64,000 nt of DNA, taken from the NCBI RefSeq assembly GCF_018070325.1, contig NZ_JAGPXY010000022.1, positions 30,007-94,006 on the forward strand. The letters run 5' to 3'. The stretch is from Micromonospora sp. H61 (GTDB taxonomy: Bacteria; Actinomycetota; Actinomycetes; Mycobacteriales; Micromonosporaceae). The notes beneath the pieces were generated by a model. That model searched no databases, was not told the origin of the DNA, and saw only the letters and a program-made list of their open reading frames with translations. The position numbers and the translations under genes are program-made. The first letter of the stretch is position 1, and each line of letters starts with the position of its first letter. Positions 40,854-48,273 of this stretch are shown piece after piece.

Positions 40854-41316
40854 AGGCGACGTCGATCTTCGTGGCGGCCGTCCGAGCGGGCCCGGGCAGT
40901 CGCTCACCCGCTTCGGCGAGATCGGTGGCGAGGAGCCCTGCCAACGCGTGCAACGAGCCCGGGGCGGCATCCAACGCGGCGCCCACAGTGCTCCGCACGA
41001 GCGCCGCTCGACGAAATCGGCTGTCCCACCGCTGATCGGCGCCGATCCACCGGGCGAGGTCGGCCACCGCCGCCCGCAGCGCCGCGATCTGCGGAGGCAT
41101 CCGGAGGTCGAGCTGCCGCCGCCGCGACCACCGCGCCGCCGCCAGCCGTTGCCGACGCTGCTCGGCGGCCTGCCGGCTGCCGAGGCCGAGTGCCATCGCG
41201 ATCTCGGCCCACGTCGCACCGTCGTGGCGCGCGCGGTCGATGATCTCCAGCTCCTGCTCGTCCAGGCGGGCGCGGGTAGCGCGGACCTCCGTCAACCGGG
41301 CCAGCTCCGACGTCAT
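40837..41316 (-). CDS. Helix-turn-helix regulator of the MFS gene
   Basis: A 159-residue protein. ARHDGATWAEIAMALGLGSRQAAEQRRQRL is a sigma-region-4-like helix-turn-helix, a pattern found in small actinobacterial regulators near heat-shock or efflux genes. The C-terminal half is helical (AALRAAVADLARWIGADQRW, LHALAGLLATDLAEAGERL) and may bind ligand or dimerise. The start codon abuts the TGTCAA-N7-TTGACA palindrome and no ribosome site is present; a TAACGT -10 box ends 6 bp before the ATG, so translation is probably leaderless and autorepressed. Confidence 0.75.
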   Translation of the reverse strand: MTSELARLTEVRATRARLDEQELEIIDRARHDGATWAEIAMALGLGSRQAAEQRRQRLAAARWSRRRQLDLRMPPQIAALRAAVADLARWIGADQRWDSRFRRAALVRSTVGAALDAAPGSLHALAGLLATDLAEAGERLPGPARTAATKIDVALSMNR

Positions 41317-41317
41317 C

Positions 41318-41336
41318 TGTCAACGTTACATTGACA
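41318..41336. promoter_or_regulatory. Operator copy 1: TGTCAA-N7-TTGACA
   Basis: A perfect palindrome (spacer CGTTACA) one base upstream of the HTH start codon. On the minus strand it contains TAACGT, a -10 box placed for a leaderless transcript, so binding here would block the promoter. Confidence 0.7.
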
Positions 41337-41398
41337 CTGTCGGGACCTCGGCGGTGATTGACCCGGGTGCGCGCTCCCAGTCCGCCATGATCAACAAA

Positions 41399-42001
41399 CT
41401 ATCGCGGCCCGCCGCCCCGGTGGTGGCGCAGCCCCGCGACGAGGAGTTCGACCATGCGACGCGCGTCGTAGCGGGGTGCGCCGGCTCCGATGCAGAGATT
41501 GCCGACCCCGCGCAGCAACTCGAAGGCCGTCACGTCGGTGCGGATCTCGCCGGCCGCGGCAGCGGCGTCGAGTAGTTGGGCGCACACCGGCACGAGGCGG
41601 TCCAGGAAGTAGGCGTGCAGCGTCTCGAAGGCCGCGTTGTCGGACTGTAGCGCCTCGGCGAGGCCGTGCTTGGTGACCAGGAAGTCGACGAAGAGGTTGA
41701 TCCACTGGGCGAGGGCGGCGTGCGGTGTGCTGCTGTCGGCCAACAGCGTCGGGCCCGCCTGCGCGCACGCCTCGACCTGGTGCCGGTAGACGGCGACGAT
41801 GAGGTCGGCGCGGGTCGGGAAGTGGCGGTAGATGGTGCCGACGCCGACGCCGGCCCGGGCGGCGATGTCGCGTACGGGCGCGTCCACGCCCGAGATGACG
41901 AAGGCCGCGGCGGCGGCGTCCAGCAGTGTCGCCTCGTTGCGCCGGGCGTCGGCCCGCTTCCGCGGGGTCGACCTCCCCGATTCGCTGTCGATGTCGGCCA
42001 T
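41399..42001 (-). CDS. TetR-family repressor
   Basis: A 200-residue repressor. The helix-turn-helix is VRDIAARAGVGVGTIYRHFPTRADLIVAVY (about residues 38-67), after a helix with the typical LLDAAAAAFVISGVDAPV. The C-terminal ligand and dimer domain follows. ATG 42001 has GGAGGT upstream. It is divergent from an aldo-keto reductase, with two identical-type palindromes between them, so it very likely represses both genes. Confidence 0.9.
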   Translation of the reverse strand: MADIDSESGRSTPRKRADARRNEATLLDAAAAAFVISGVDAPVRDIAARAGVGVGTIYRHFPTRADLIVAVYRHQVEACAQAGPTLLADSSTPHAALAQWINLFVDFLVTKHGLAEALQSDNAAFETLHAYFLDRLVPVCAQLLDAAAAAGEIRTDVTAFELLRGVGNLCIGAGAPRYDARRMVELLVAGLRHHRGGGPR

Positions 42002-42030
42002 CGCGCCGTTACCTCCGTCACTTGGCAAAC

Positions 42031-42070
42031 GGAACGCTGTTCCGTATCGTTCTTAGCGGAACGTGGTTCC
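42031..42070. promoter_or_regulatory. Double TetR operator GGAAC-N3-GTTCC
   Basis: GGAACGCTGTTCC (42031-42043) and GGAACGTGGTTCC (42058-42070) share perfect 5-bp arms and 3-bp centres. Their centres are 27 bp apart. They lie between the divergent TetR and aldo-keto reductase genes. Confidence 0.8.
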
Positions 42071-42134
42071 ACTTACTCAGGATGCCAGAGCGAGTGGGCC
42101 AGTGTCACCTCACCCTTCCCGTGGAGGAACAGCC

Positions 42135-43154
42135 ATGCAGTACCGCACCCTGGGGCGCACCGGCGTCCAGGTCAGCACCCTCGTGCTCGGCGCGATGAAC
42201 TTCGGCAAGCTGGGGCACACCACCCAGGGCGAGGCGACGGCGATCGTCGACGCCGCGCTGGAGGCCGGAATCAACCTGATCGACACCGCCGACATGTACA
42301 GCCAGGGCGAGTCGGAGCAACTGGTCGGCAAGGCCATCGCCGGCCGTCGCGACGACATCGTGCTGGCCACGAAGGCCGGCATGCCGATGGGCGACGAGCG
42401 CAATCAGCGGGGCGCCTCGCGCCGCTGGCTGGTCACCGAGTTGGACAACAGCCTGCGCCGCCTCGGCGTCGACCACGTCGACCTCTACCAGATCCACCGG
42501 TGGGACCCGACCACCAGCGACGAGGAGACCCTGTCGGCGCTGACCGACCTGCAACGGGCCGGAAAGATCCGCTACTTCGGCTCCTCGACCTTCCCCGCGT
42601 ACCGCATCGTGCAGGCCGAGTGGGCCGCGCGGGAGCACCACCTGAGCCGCTACGTCACCGAGCAGCCCAGCTACTCGATCCTGCAACGGGGGATCGAGGC
42701 CCACGTCCTGCCCGTGACCGAGCAGTACGGACTCGGCGTGCTCGCCTGGAGCCCGCTCGCCTCGGGCTGGCTCTCCGGTGCGATCCGCGCCGGCCGGGAG
42801 ATCACCACCAGCCGCTCGGCGCTCCTGCCCGCCCGCTTCGACCTCAGCGTCCCGGCCAACCAGGCGCGGCTCGACGCCGTCGAGCAACTCGCCACCGTCG
42901 CCGACGAGGCGGGGCTCACCCTGATCCAGCTCGCCCTCGGGTTCGTCACCGCGCACCCGGCCGTGACCAGCGCGATCATCGGCCCCCGCACCATCGAGCA
43001 CCTGCACGCCCAACTCGCCGCCGCGGACACCGTGCTCCCGGCCGACGTGCTCGACGCGATCGACGCGATCGTCGCACCGGGGGTCGACCTCGCCGCAGCC
43101 GAGAAGTTCGACACCCCGCCCGCCCTGCTCGACCCGGCGCGGCGGCGTCGCTGA
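42135..43154 (+). CDS. Aldo-keto reductase
   Basis: A 339-residue NADPH-dependent (beta/alpha)8 reductase. Catalytic tetrad residues are in view: Asp in INLIDTADMYSQGESE, Tyr in the same segment, Lys in VLATKAG, and His in LYQIHRWDP. The C-terminal SAIIGPRTIEHLHAQL binds the cofactor. It opens with MQYRTLGRTGVQVSTLVLGAMNFG, usual for this group. ATG 42135 follows GGAGGAACAGCC. Probably reduces an aldehyde or ketone and is induced when the divergent TetR protein releases its operators. Confidence 0.9.
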   Translation: MQYRTLGRTGVQVSTLVLGAMNFGKLGHTTQGEATAIVDAALEAGINLIDTADMYSQGESEQLVGKAIAGRRDDIVLATKAGMPMGDERNQRGASRRWLVTELDNSLRRLGVDHVDLYQIHRWDPTTSDEETLSALTDLQRAGKIRYFGSSTFPAYRIVQAEWAAREHHLSRYVTEQPSYSILQRGIEAHVLPVTEQYGLGVLAWSPLASGWLSGAIRAGREITTSRSALLPARFDLSVPANQARLDAVEQLATVADEAGLTLIQLALGFVTAHPAVTSAIIGPRTIEHLHAQLAAADTVLPADVLDAIDAIVAPGVDLAAAEKFDTPPALLDPARRRR

Positions 43155-43730
43155 GCCTTCGGGTGCGGTGGTCAATCCGACCGGGCCGCGCTGCGGGAGT
43201 TGCTGGCCACCCGGCTGCCGGTCGATCCGGACCTGTCGATCCGGCTCGCCGCGCGGGCCTGGGCCGTACCTGGCACGCCGTCCGGGTAACCGTCGCGCCG
43301 AGCCCTTCCGGGCCCTTGTCGCAATTCGGACAAGACGGTAAAGCCCCTGGTAGAGCACCCTAGGGACAGGTGGAGGTAGACGGGTGGCGGGCCACATCCC
43401 GATCCTCCGGCCCGGTGGGGACAACATCGTCCCCACCGGTGCCGCCCTCACCCAGCCCGGCCTCGAAGCCGTGGCGGTCACGGCACAGCCGCCGTGCCGA
43501 TCGCGCGTACGACAGGCCGTGGCTGTCACCGACACCCCTGCGGGCGCCCGCAGCGGTGCCTCCGCCCATCGGGACAAGGACGTCAGCACCACCGGCAGTC
43601 AGGCAGCGAGGTCCGCCGGTCGTGCCTGCCGTCCCCGTGCCCCGCCGGCCTTTCGCACTGTGGACCCCGCCGGTCCGACGTCGCTGAACCGCGCGCCGAG
43701 GCCCGGCGACCGAGCAAGAAAGGGCCCGAC
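43155..43730. other. 576-bp region without a clear gene; hairpin and gene scrap
   Basis: A frame fragment at about 43177-43290 (DRAALRELLATRLPVDPDL) looks like a scrap of a larger helical protein. A perfect 11-bp stem CCGGTGGGGAC/GTCCCCACCGG lies at 43412-43439. A GTG at 43384 with GGAGGT upstream opens a frame (MAGHIPILRPGGDN), but its later composition is not protein-like. May be a long leader of the next gene. Confidence 0.5.
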
Positions 43731-44000
43731 ATGGCCGCTCCCACTGCAACCGCAGCCCTGAACGCATCCGTCTTCGCGCCGGGTGACCAGATGCTGCTGA
43801 CCATCACCTACTCAGACGCCGACACCAAACCGCTGACCGTCACCATCGTGGTCACCGACGCGCAGGGCAACAGCAGCGCGCCGGTCAAGGTCACGGCGGT
43901 CATCGACCCGCTCACAGTGACCGTCACCGACAACTCCGGACGTACCTGGACCCGGGTTTCCGACAACGGCTCCGTGGCCGTGTATCGGTCGGTGGCGTGA
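43731..44000 (+). CDS. Small Ig-like protein, possibly phage-tail-like
   Basis: An 89-residue beta-rich protein without signal peptide. MLLTITYSDADTKPLTVTIVVTDAQGNSS and LTVTVTDNSGRTWTRVSDNG read like one or two Ig/cadherin-like strands sets, similar in style to small actinophage tail proteins. ATG 43731 has AGAAAGG upstream. Its stop overlaps the next start (TGATG). The partner also begins with an Ig-like strand, so the two products may assemble together. Confidence 0.6.
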   Translation: MAAPTATAALNASVFAPGDQMLLTITYSDADTKPLTVTIVVTDAQGNSSAPVKVTAVIDPLTVTVTDNSGRTWTRVSDNGSVAVYRSVA

Positions 44001-45037
44001 TGCCCCGGGTAACCGTCCAGGTCCGCGACGCCGCCGGCCACACCGCGACGGCCGTCGCCGACTACAGCCTGGGCCAACCCGTGCTCGGCGGCTACTACCT
44101 CTCCGGCGGTGCCGACCCGACCGCCGACATGGCCGGCGGCAACTTCCGGTCCCTCACCCAGTACCGCAGCTTCGCCGACGGCTACATCTTCCCCGGCTAC
44201 AACCGACCCTGGCTGGTCAGCCTGGGCAAGGCTGGGGTGCAGATGAACATGGTCCTGGAGCTGAAGCACTACGGCGCACCGAACTACGGGCCGCAGAGCT
44301 TCGCTGTGGACGGCACCAGCTACACAGTGCCGGCGCCGACGATGACCATCCAGCAGCGTCCCGGCGCGACCTGGCCGAAGGCGTACGGGTACGGCCAGGT
44401 GCTCAAGGGGCAGTGTGACGGGTTGTTCGCCCGTGCCCTGTCGCAGTACCGGACGCTCGGCTTCGGGGTGAACATCCAGCTCGCCTCGGAACTGGACACC
44501 GATCACGAGTTCGGCACCACCGAGGACGGCAAGGCGTACACCTGGGCCGAGTCGGACGCTCGGGCGGTGCAGGCGATGAACTACATCCTGACGTGGTTCA
44601 AGGCGCGGACGCTGCCGGCCGGGACGACCTTCTCGGTGGGGCTGGGCGGCTTCGACCGGGCCTGCTTCCAGCGCACCCACCCGGAGTCGCTGATGTCCCG
44701 CCTCGACTATCTCCAGTGGAACGCGTACGGCACCAACGCCAGCCACACCGCGCTGGCCCGGTTTCGTCGGACGAAGGACTGGGCGGTCGCGGATCTCGGC
44801 CCGGTGGCGCTGTCCCGACCGGTGATCATCGCCGAGTGGGGGGTCAGGTCGGCCGAGATCCCGGACCAGGCGGCCTGGATCGCCACAGTGCCGGCGGCGA
44901 TCGCCCAGCTCAACGCCGAGCGTGGGCCACGGATCGTGCGCACCAACTACTTCAACTCCGGGTGGGGCACCCTGACGCCGAAGTCGGTCGGGTTGGCCGC
45001 GCTCCGCGAGGCGTACGCCAAGCGGCCGTACGTCTGA
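44000..45037 (+). CDS. Glycoside hydrolase-like TIM-barrel protein without signal peptide
   Basis: A 345-residue protein. An N-terminal Ig-like strand pair (VTVQVRDAAGHTATAVADYS) is followed by a barrel-like domain with GYIFPGYNRPWLVSL, NMVLELKHYG, VNIQLASELDTDHEF, DYLQWNAYGTN and PVIIAEWGVRS. The two acidic residues (ASELDTD and IAEWG) sit where retaining GH clan A enzymes such as GH26 mannanases place the acid/base and nucleophile. There is no signal peptide, which is odd for a polysaccharide enzyme; a phage-tail-like depolymerase is one possible explanation. Substrate unknown. Confidence 0.65.
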   Translation: MPRVTVQVRDAAGHTATAVADYSLGQPVLGGYYLSGGADPTADMAGGNFRSLTQYRSFADGYIFPGYNRPWLVSLGKAGVQMNMVLELKHYGAPNYGPQSFAVDGTSYTVPAPTMTIQQRPGATWPKAYGYGQVLKGQCDGLFARALSQYRTLGFGVNIQLASELDTDHEFGTTEDGKAYTWAESDARAVQAMNYILTWFKARTLPAGTTFSVGLGGFDRACFQRTHPESLMSRLDYLQWNAYGTNASHTALARFRRTKDWAVADLGPVALSRPVIIAEWGVRSAEIPDQAAWIATVPAAIAQLNAERGPRIVRTNYFNSGWGTLTPKSVGLAALREAYAKRPYV

Positions 45038-45042
45038 CCGGG

Positions 45043-45075
45043 TTCCGGCGGCCCCGGAGCCCGGAGCCGCCGGGA
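45043..45075. terminator. Hairpin between convergent genes
   Basis: CCGGCGGC (45045-45052) pairs with GCCGCCGG (45066-45073) around a C/G-rich loop, between the GH-like gene (+) and the SRPBCC gene (-). Confidence 0.6.
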
Positions 45076-45084
45076 CCGCACCGG

Positions 45085-45619
45085 TCAGCCCTCACCGAGC
45101 CGTTCGGCGTACGCGTCGCGCAGCTCGGGCCAGCCGTGGTCCTTGGCCTCCGCGCCGCGGATCGGGCCGACCGGGTCGCCGTCGAGCAACCGGTCGGCCA
45201 CGTCGAGACAGAGGTGCCAGCCGGCCGCGACCATCGGCAGAATGCCCGGGTCGGTCGGCGACGGTGTGCCGCAGGGTGAGCCGGGTGCCGCTGCCCAGCG
45301 GGCTCAGCTCCCAGCGCAGCAGGTCGTCGCCCCAGGTGTACTCCAGCAGGTGCGGCGGCTCGGCCCGGCGTACCGTCGCCGGGTCCTCCTGGGTGGTCTC
45401 GCCGTCGACGAGGGTGAGCACGGCGACGCCGGCGTGGCCGAGGTCGCGGTCGGCGAGGAACGGCGCCCACTGCGCGAGCTGGGCCGGGTCGGTCAGTGCC
45501 GCCCAGACGGTGGCTGGCGGATGCCGCAGGTCGCGGACGAAGACGAGTGTCGCGCCGACGTCGGTGGGCTCGGCGCGCACGTCGGCGGGTGGGCTCGGGC
45601 GGAACGCGTCGCGGTCCAT
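45085..45619 (-). pseudogene. SRPBCC (AHSA1-like) gene with a frameshift
   Basis: Starting at ATG 45619, the frame encodes a normal SRPBCC/activator-of-Hsp90-like domain (VFVRDLRHPPATVWAALTDPAQLAQWAPF, LLEYTWGDDLLRWELSPLG, TLRHTVADRP) and then switches into Arg-rich nonsense. The true end lies one base out of frame: ILPMVAAGWHLCLDVADRLLDG through HGWPELRDAYAERLGEG, stop at 45085-45087. The shift is near 45247-45256, at a GACC-GACC repeat. It is either a real mutation or a sequencing error. The ArsR gene immediately upstream is its usual operon partner. Confidence 0.85.
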
Positions 45620-45931
45620 TCACTGCTCCTGACTGTCGAGGTGCCGTTCCAGGGCGTCCAGGTGCCGGGCCCAGAGTCGCCGGTACGGGTCGAGCCAGCC
45701 GTCGACGTCCCGCAGCGGGCCGGGGTCGAGGCGGTAGATCCGCTGTCGGGCGGCCGTCCGGCAGGTGACGAAGCCGGCGTCGCGAAGCACCCGCAGGTGT
45801 TTGGAGACGGCCGGCTGGCTGACCCCGAGCCCGTCGACCAGCTGGCCGACGCTGCGTTCGGCGTCGCGGAGCTGGTCGAGGATCCGGCGCCGGGTGGGCT
45901 CGGCGAGGACGGTGAAGGCGTCGGTGGACAC
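45620..45931 (-). CDS. ArsR-family transcriptional regulator
   Basis: A 103-residue winged-helix regulator. FTVLAEPTRRRILDQLRDAERSVGQLVDGLGVSQPAVSKHLRVLRDAGFV is the standard ArsR core, and RIYRLDPGPLRDVDGWLDPYR the usual tail in members paired with SRPBCC proteins. No metal-binding CxC motif is present. Its TGA is directly followed by the SRPBCC ATG. Confidence 0.9.
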   Translation of the reverse strand: MSTDAFTVLAEPTRRRILDQLRDAERSVGQLVDGLGVSQPAVSKHLRVLRDAGFVTCRTAARQRIYRLDPGPLRDVDGWLDPYRRLWARHLDALERHLDSQEQ

Positions 45932-46029
45932 CTTCCCAATATGCCTTCTCCGTCATGTGACTGTCAAAGCATACGACGAGAGCAGCCGTCCCGACGCGGC
46001 ACCGCCGATCGGCTCCCTATGCTCGGATC

Positions 46030-46959
46030 ATGGAACTTCGGATCTTCACCGAGCCCCAGCAGGGTGCCAGCTACGACCAGTTGCTCGCCGTCGCCCGCTG
46101 CGCGGAGGACGCCGGCTACGGCGCGTTCTTCCGGTCCGACCACTACCTGATGATGGGTGACGTGAGCGGCGAACCCGGCCCCACCGACGCGTGGACCACG
46201 CTCGCCGGCCTGGCCCGGGACACCAGCCGCATCCGGCTCGGCACGCTGATGACCGCCGCCACCTTCCGGCTGCCCGGCCCGCTGGCGATCACCGTGGCGC
46301 AGGTCGACCAGATGAGCGGCGGCCGGGTGGAGCTGGGCATCGGCACCGGCTGGTACGCCGAGGAGCACAGCGCGTACGGCATCCCGTTCCCGCCGCTGGC
46401 CGAGCGGTTCGACCGGCTGGAGGAACAGCTCGCCGTCATCACCGGGCTCTGGACCACGCCGGCGGGGGAGCGGTTCGACCACGACGGCCGGTACTACCCG
46501 GTCCGGGACTCGCCCGCCCTGCCCAAGCCCGTGCAGCAGCCGCGTCCTCCGATCCTGCTCGGCGGGACGGGCCCGAAGCGCACCCCTCGGCTGGCCGCCC
46601 GCTACGCGGACGAGTTCAACCTGCCGTTCGCCTCGGTGCCGGACACCGCGGCGCAGTTCGACCGGGTCCGCGCGGCCTGCGTCGAGATCGGCCGGGACCC
46701 GGCCGAGATGGTCTGGTCCAACGCGCTGGTGCTCTGCTGCGGGCGCGACGACGCCGAGGTGGCCCGCCGGGCCGCCGCCATCGGCCGCGAACCGGACGAG
46801 CTGCGGGCCAACGGTCTGGCCGGGACGCCCGCCGAGGTGCTGGACACCATCGGCCGGTACGCGGAGATTGGCAGCGAGCGGCTCTACCTCCAGGTGCTGG
46901 ACCTCAGCGACCTGGAGCACCTCGAGCTGGTCGCCAGCGAGGTGATGGCGAAGCTCTGA
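46030..46959 (+). CDS. LLM-class F420-dependent oxidoreductase
   Basis: A 309-residue luciferase-like TIM barrel. YGAFFRSDHYLMMGD, TSRIRLGTLMTAATFRLPGPLAITVAQVDQMSGGRVELGIGTGWYAEEH and PPILLGGTGPKRTPRLAARYADEFN are the family blocks; the last contacts the cofactor phosphate. Members of this subgroup use F420 in actinobacteria. Substrate unknown. Single gene. Confidence 0.9.
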   Translation: MELRIFTEPQQGASYDQLLAVARCAEDAGYGAFFRSDHYLMMGDVSGEPGPTDAWTTLAGLARDTSRIRLGTLMTAATFRLPGPLAITVAQVDQMSGGRVELGIGTGWYAEEHSAYGIPFPPLAERFDRLEEQLAVITGLWTTPAGERFDHDGRYYPVRDSPALPKPVQQPRPPILLGGTGPKRTPRLAARYADEFNLPFASVPDTAAQFDRVRAACVEIGRDPAEMVWSNALVLCCGRDDAEVARRAAAIGREPDELRANGLAGTPAEVLDTIGRYAEIGSERLYLQVLDLSDLEHLELVASEVMAKL

Positions 46960-46977
46960 GTCGACCACGCCTCCGGG

Positions 46978-47400
46978 TCAGGCCCGGTGGGCGCCGGTCC
47001 CGACCGCGTTCGGGTCACCCAGCACGGTGTCCAGCCGCCCGTCGCGGTCACTGTCCACGTAGGTGATGTCCGGGATTCCGTCACCGTCCACGTCGATCTG
47101 GACGACGTCGGCGACGCCGTCACCGTCGAGGTCGGTGACCACCTCCACCGAGCCGTCCAGGTGACGGGTCACGATCGACTGCGCGCCACTGGCGCGCGGC
47201 GGCGGGCCGGGTGCCGGCACCGGCGTCGGGGCGGGCGCGGGCGCCGGTGTCGGTCGAGGACCGGGAGTGGGCGACGGGTGGCTCGGAAACCCGCCGGACG
47301 GCGGCGCGCTGGCCTGCTCGACCCCGGTGCCGGCGGGGTCCAGTTCCTCCTCGGAGGGGAAGACGTCACCTCGTGCGGCCGGATCGCGGTAGCTGCTCAT
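46978..47400 (-). CDS. Proline-rich protein with DxDGDG calcium-binding-like repeats
   Basis: A 140-residue protein without signal peptide. The middle is a long Pro/Ala-rich linker (about residues 45-75). The C-terminal part has three acidic loops, DLDGDGVADVV, DVDGDGIPDITY and DSDRDGRLD, of the EF-hand/thrombospondin-3-like type that binds calcium. Family members are unnamed actinobacterial proteins. Divergent from the next gene with 120 bp between. Confidence 0.6.
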   Translation of the reverse strand: MSSYRDPAARGDVFPSEEELDPAGTGVEQASAPPSGGFPSHPSPTPGPRPTPAPAPAPTPVPAPGPPPRASGAQSIVTRHLDGSVEVVTDLDGDGVADVVQIDVDGDGIPDITYVDSDRDGRLDTVLGDPNAVGTGAHRA

Positions 47401-47520
47401 GGGCGTAGGGTTCCCCGACGACGACGAGAACAACCGTGCCCGATCGACCGGTGTCCTTGGTGCCCGGTCTGGCGGAAGATGTCGGGACCGACGCCACGGT
47501 CATGAAACGGGGGTCCGAGC

Positions 47521-48273
47521 GTGGAACTGCGCCGGAATCGGGGGGCCCGTGCGCTCGCCCTGGTCTGCGTACTCGGTGGAGTGCTCCTGTTGGTCTATCC
47601 CAGCGATGGCGCCCTGCTACGGACGATCATCGCGGTGGGCGCGATAGCGCTCGGCGCGATGGCGCTGGTCAGCGCGATGCGGCCGTTCCGGTTCGGGATC
47701 CACGCGGACGGGCTCACCGTCCGGCGGCCCGGCCTGCGCCGGGATGTCCGGTGGGCGGAGGTCGACGCGCTGGTCCTCGACGAGCCGCCCCGGCGCGACG
47801 GCCATCCGGAGCCGCCGCGACTGCTGTTGGTGCCCGTGCCGGGAGTGACGATTGAGCCGGTGACCGCCCGCCACCCGCTCGACGGCCGACCCGCCGTCGA
47901 GTTGCTCGTTCTCGACCAGGTCCGCGAGCAGCCCGAGCAGGTCTCCGCCGCGCTCACCCAGTATGCCGGCGCCCGTTTCGTCGACCTGCTCGCGCTGCGT
48001 CGCGCCGCCTTCGAGACCCCGGAGCTCCCGGTCGGCCTGCGTGGCTACCAGATGGACCGGGTCGACCGGTTGATCCGACGCGGCCAGGACGCGCTGATGT
48101 CCGGAGACGCGTCGGCCCGGCAGGCGACCCGGGGAGAGATCGAACGCGCCACCACTGCCGGCCTGCCGATCGCCCAACGTGGTTACAACACCTTCCAGAC
48201 GGATACGGTTCTGGACGCCCTCGTCACCGCGTTGGCCGACCACCAGAGCACCGATCGGGAGACCGCCACATGA
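47521..48273 (+). CDS. Membrane protein with PH-like and DivIVA-like segments
   Basis: A 250-residue protein. Two N-terminal helices (ALALVCVLGGVLLLVYP; IIAVGAIALGAMALVSAM) are followed by a PH-like strand region (FRFGIHADGLTVRRPGLRRDVRWAEVDAL). The C-terminal part contains LRGYQMDRVDRLIRRGQDAL and QRGYNTFQTDTVLDALV, two copies of the GYxxxxVD pattern seen in DivIVA-type actinobacterial proteins. Start GTG 47521. It overlaps the alditol oxidase gene by 4 bp. Confidence 0.6.
   Translation: MELRRNRGARALALVCVLGGVLLLVYPSDGALLRTIIAVGAIALGAMALVSAMRPFRFGIHADGLTVRRPGLRRDVRWAEVDALVLDEPPRRDGHPEPPRLLLVPVPGVTIEPVTARHPLDGRPAVELLVLDQVREQPEQVSAALTQYAGARFVDLLALRRAAFETPELPVGLRGYQMDRVDRLIRRGQDALMSGDASARQATRGEIERATTAGLPIAQRGYNTFQTDTVLDALVTALADHQSTDRETAT

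Noticed and set aside
43384..43761. A 125-codon frame with a good ribosome site before the Ig-like gene
   Set aside because: Only the first 30 residues look protein-like; the rest is Arg/Pro/Ala-rich and overlaps the next start. Kept as part of the noncoding region.
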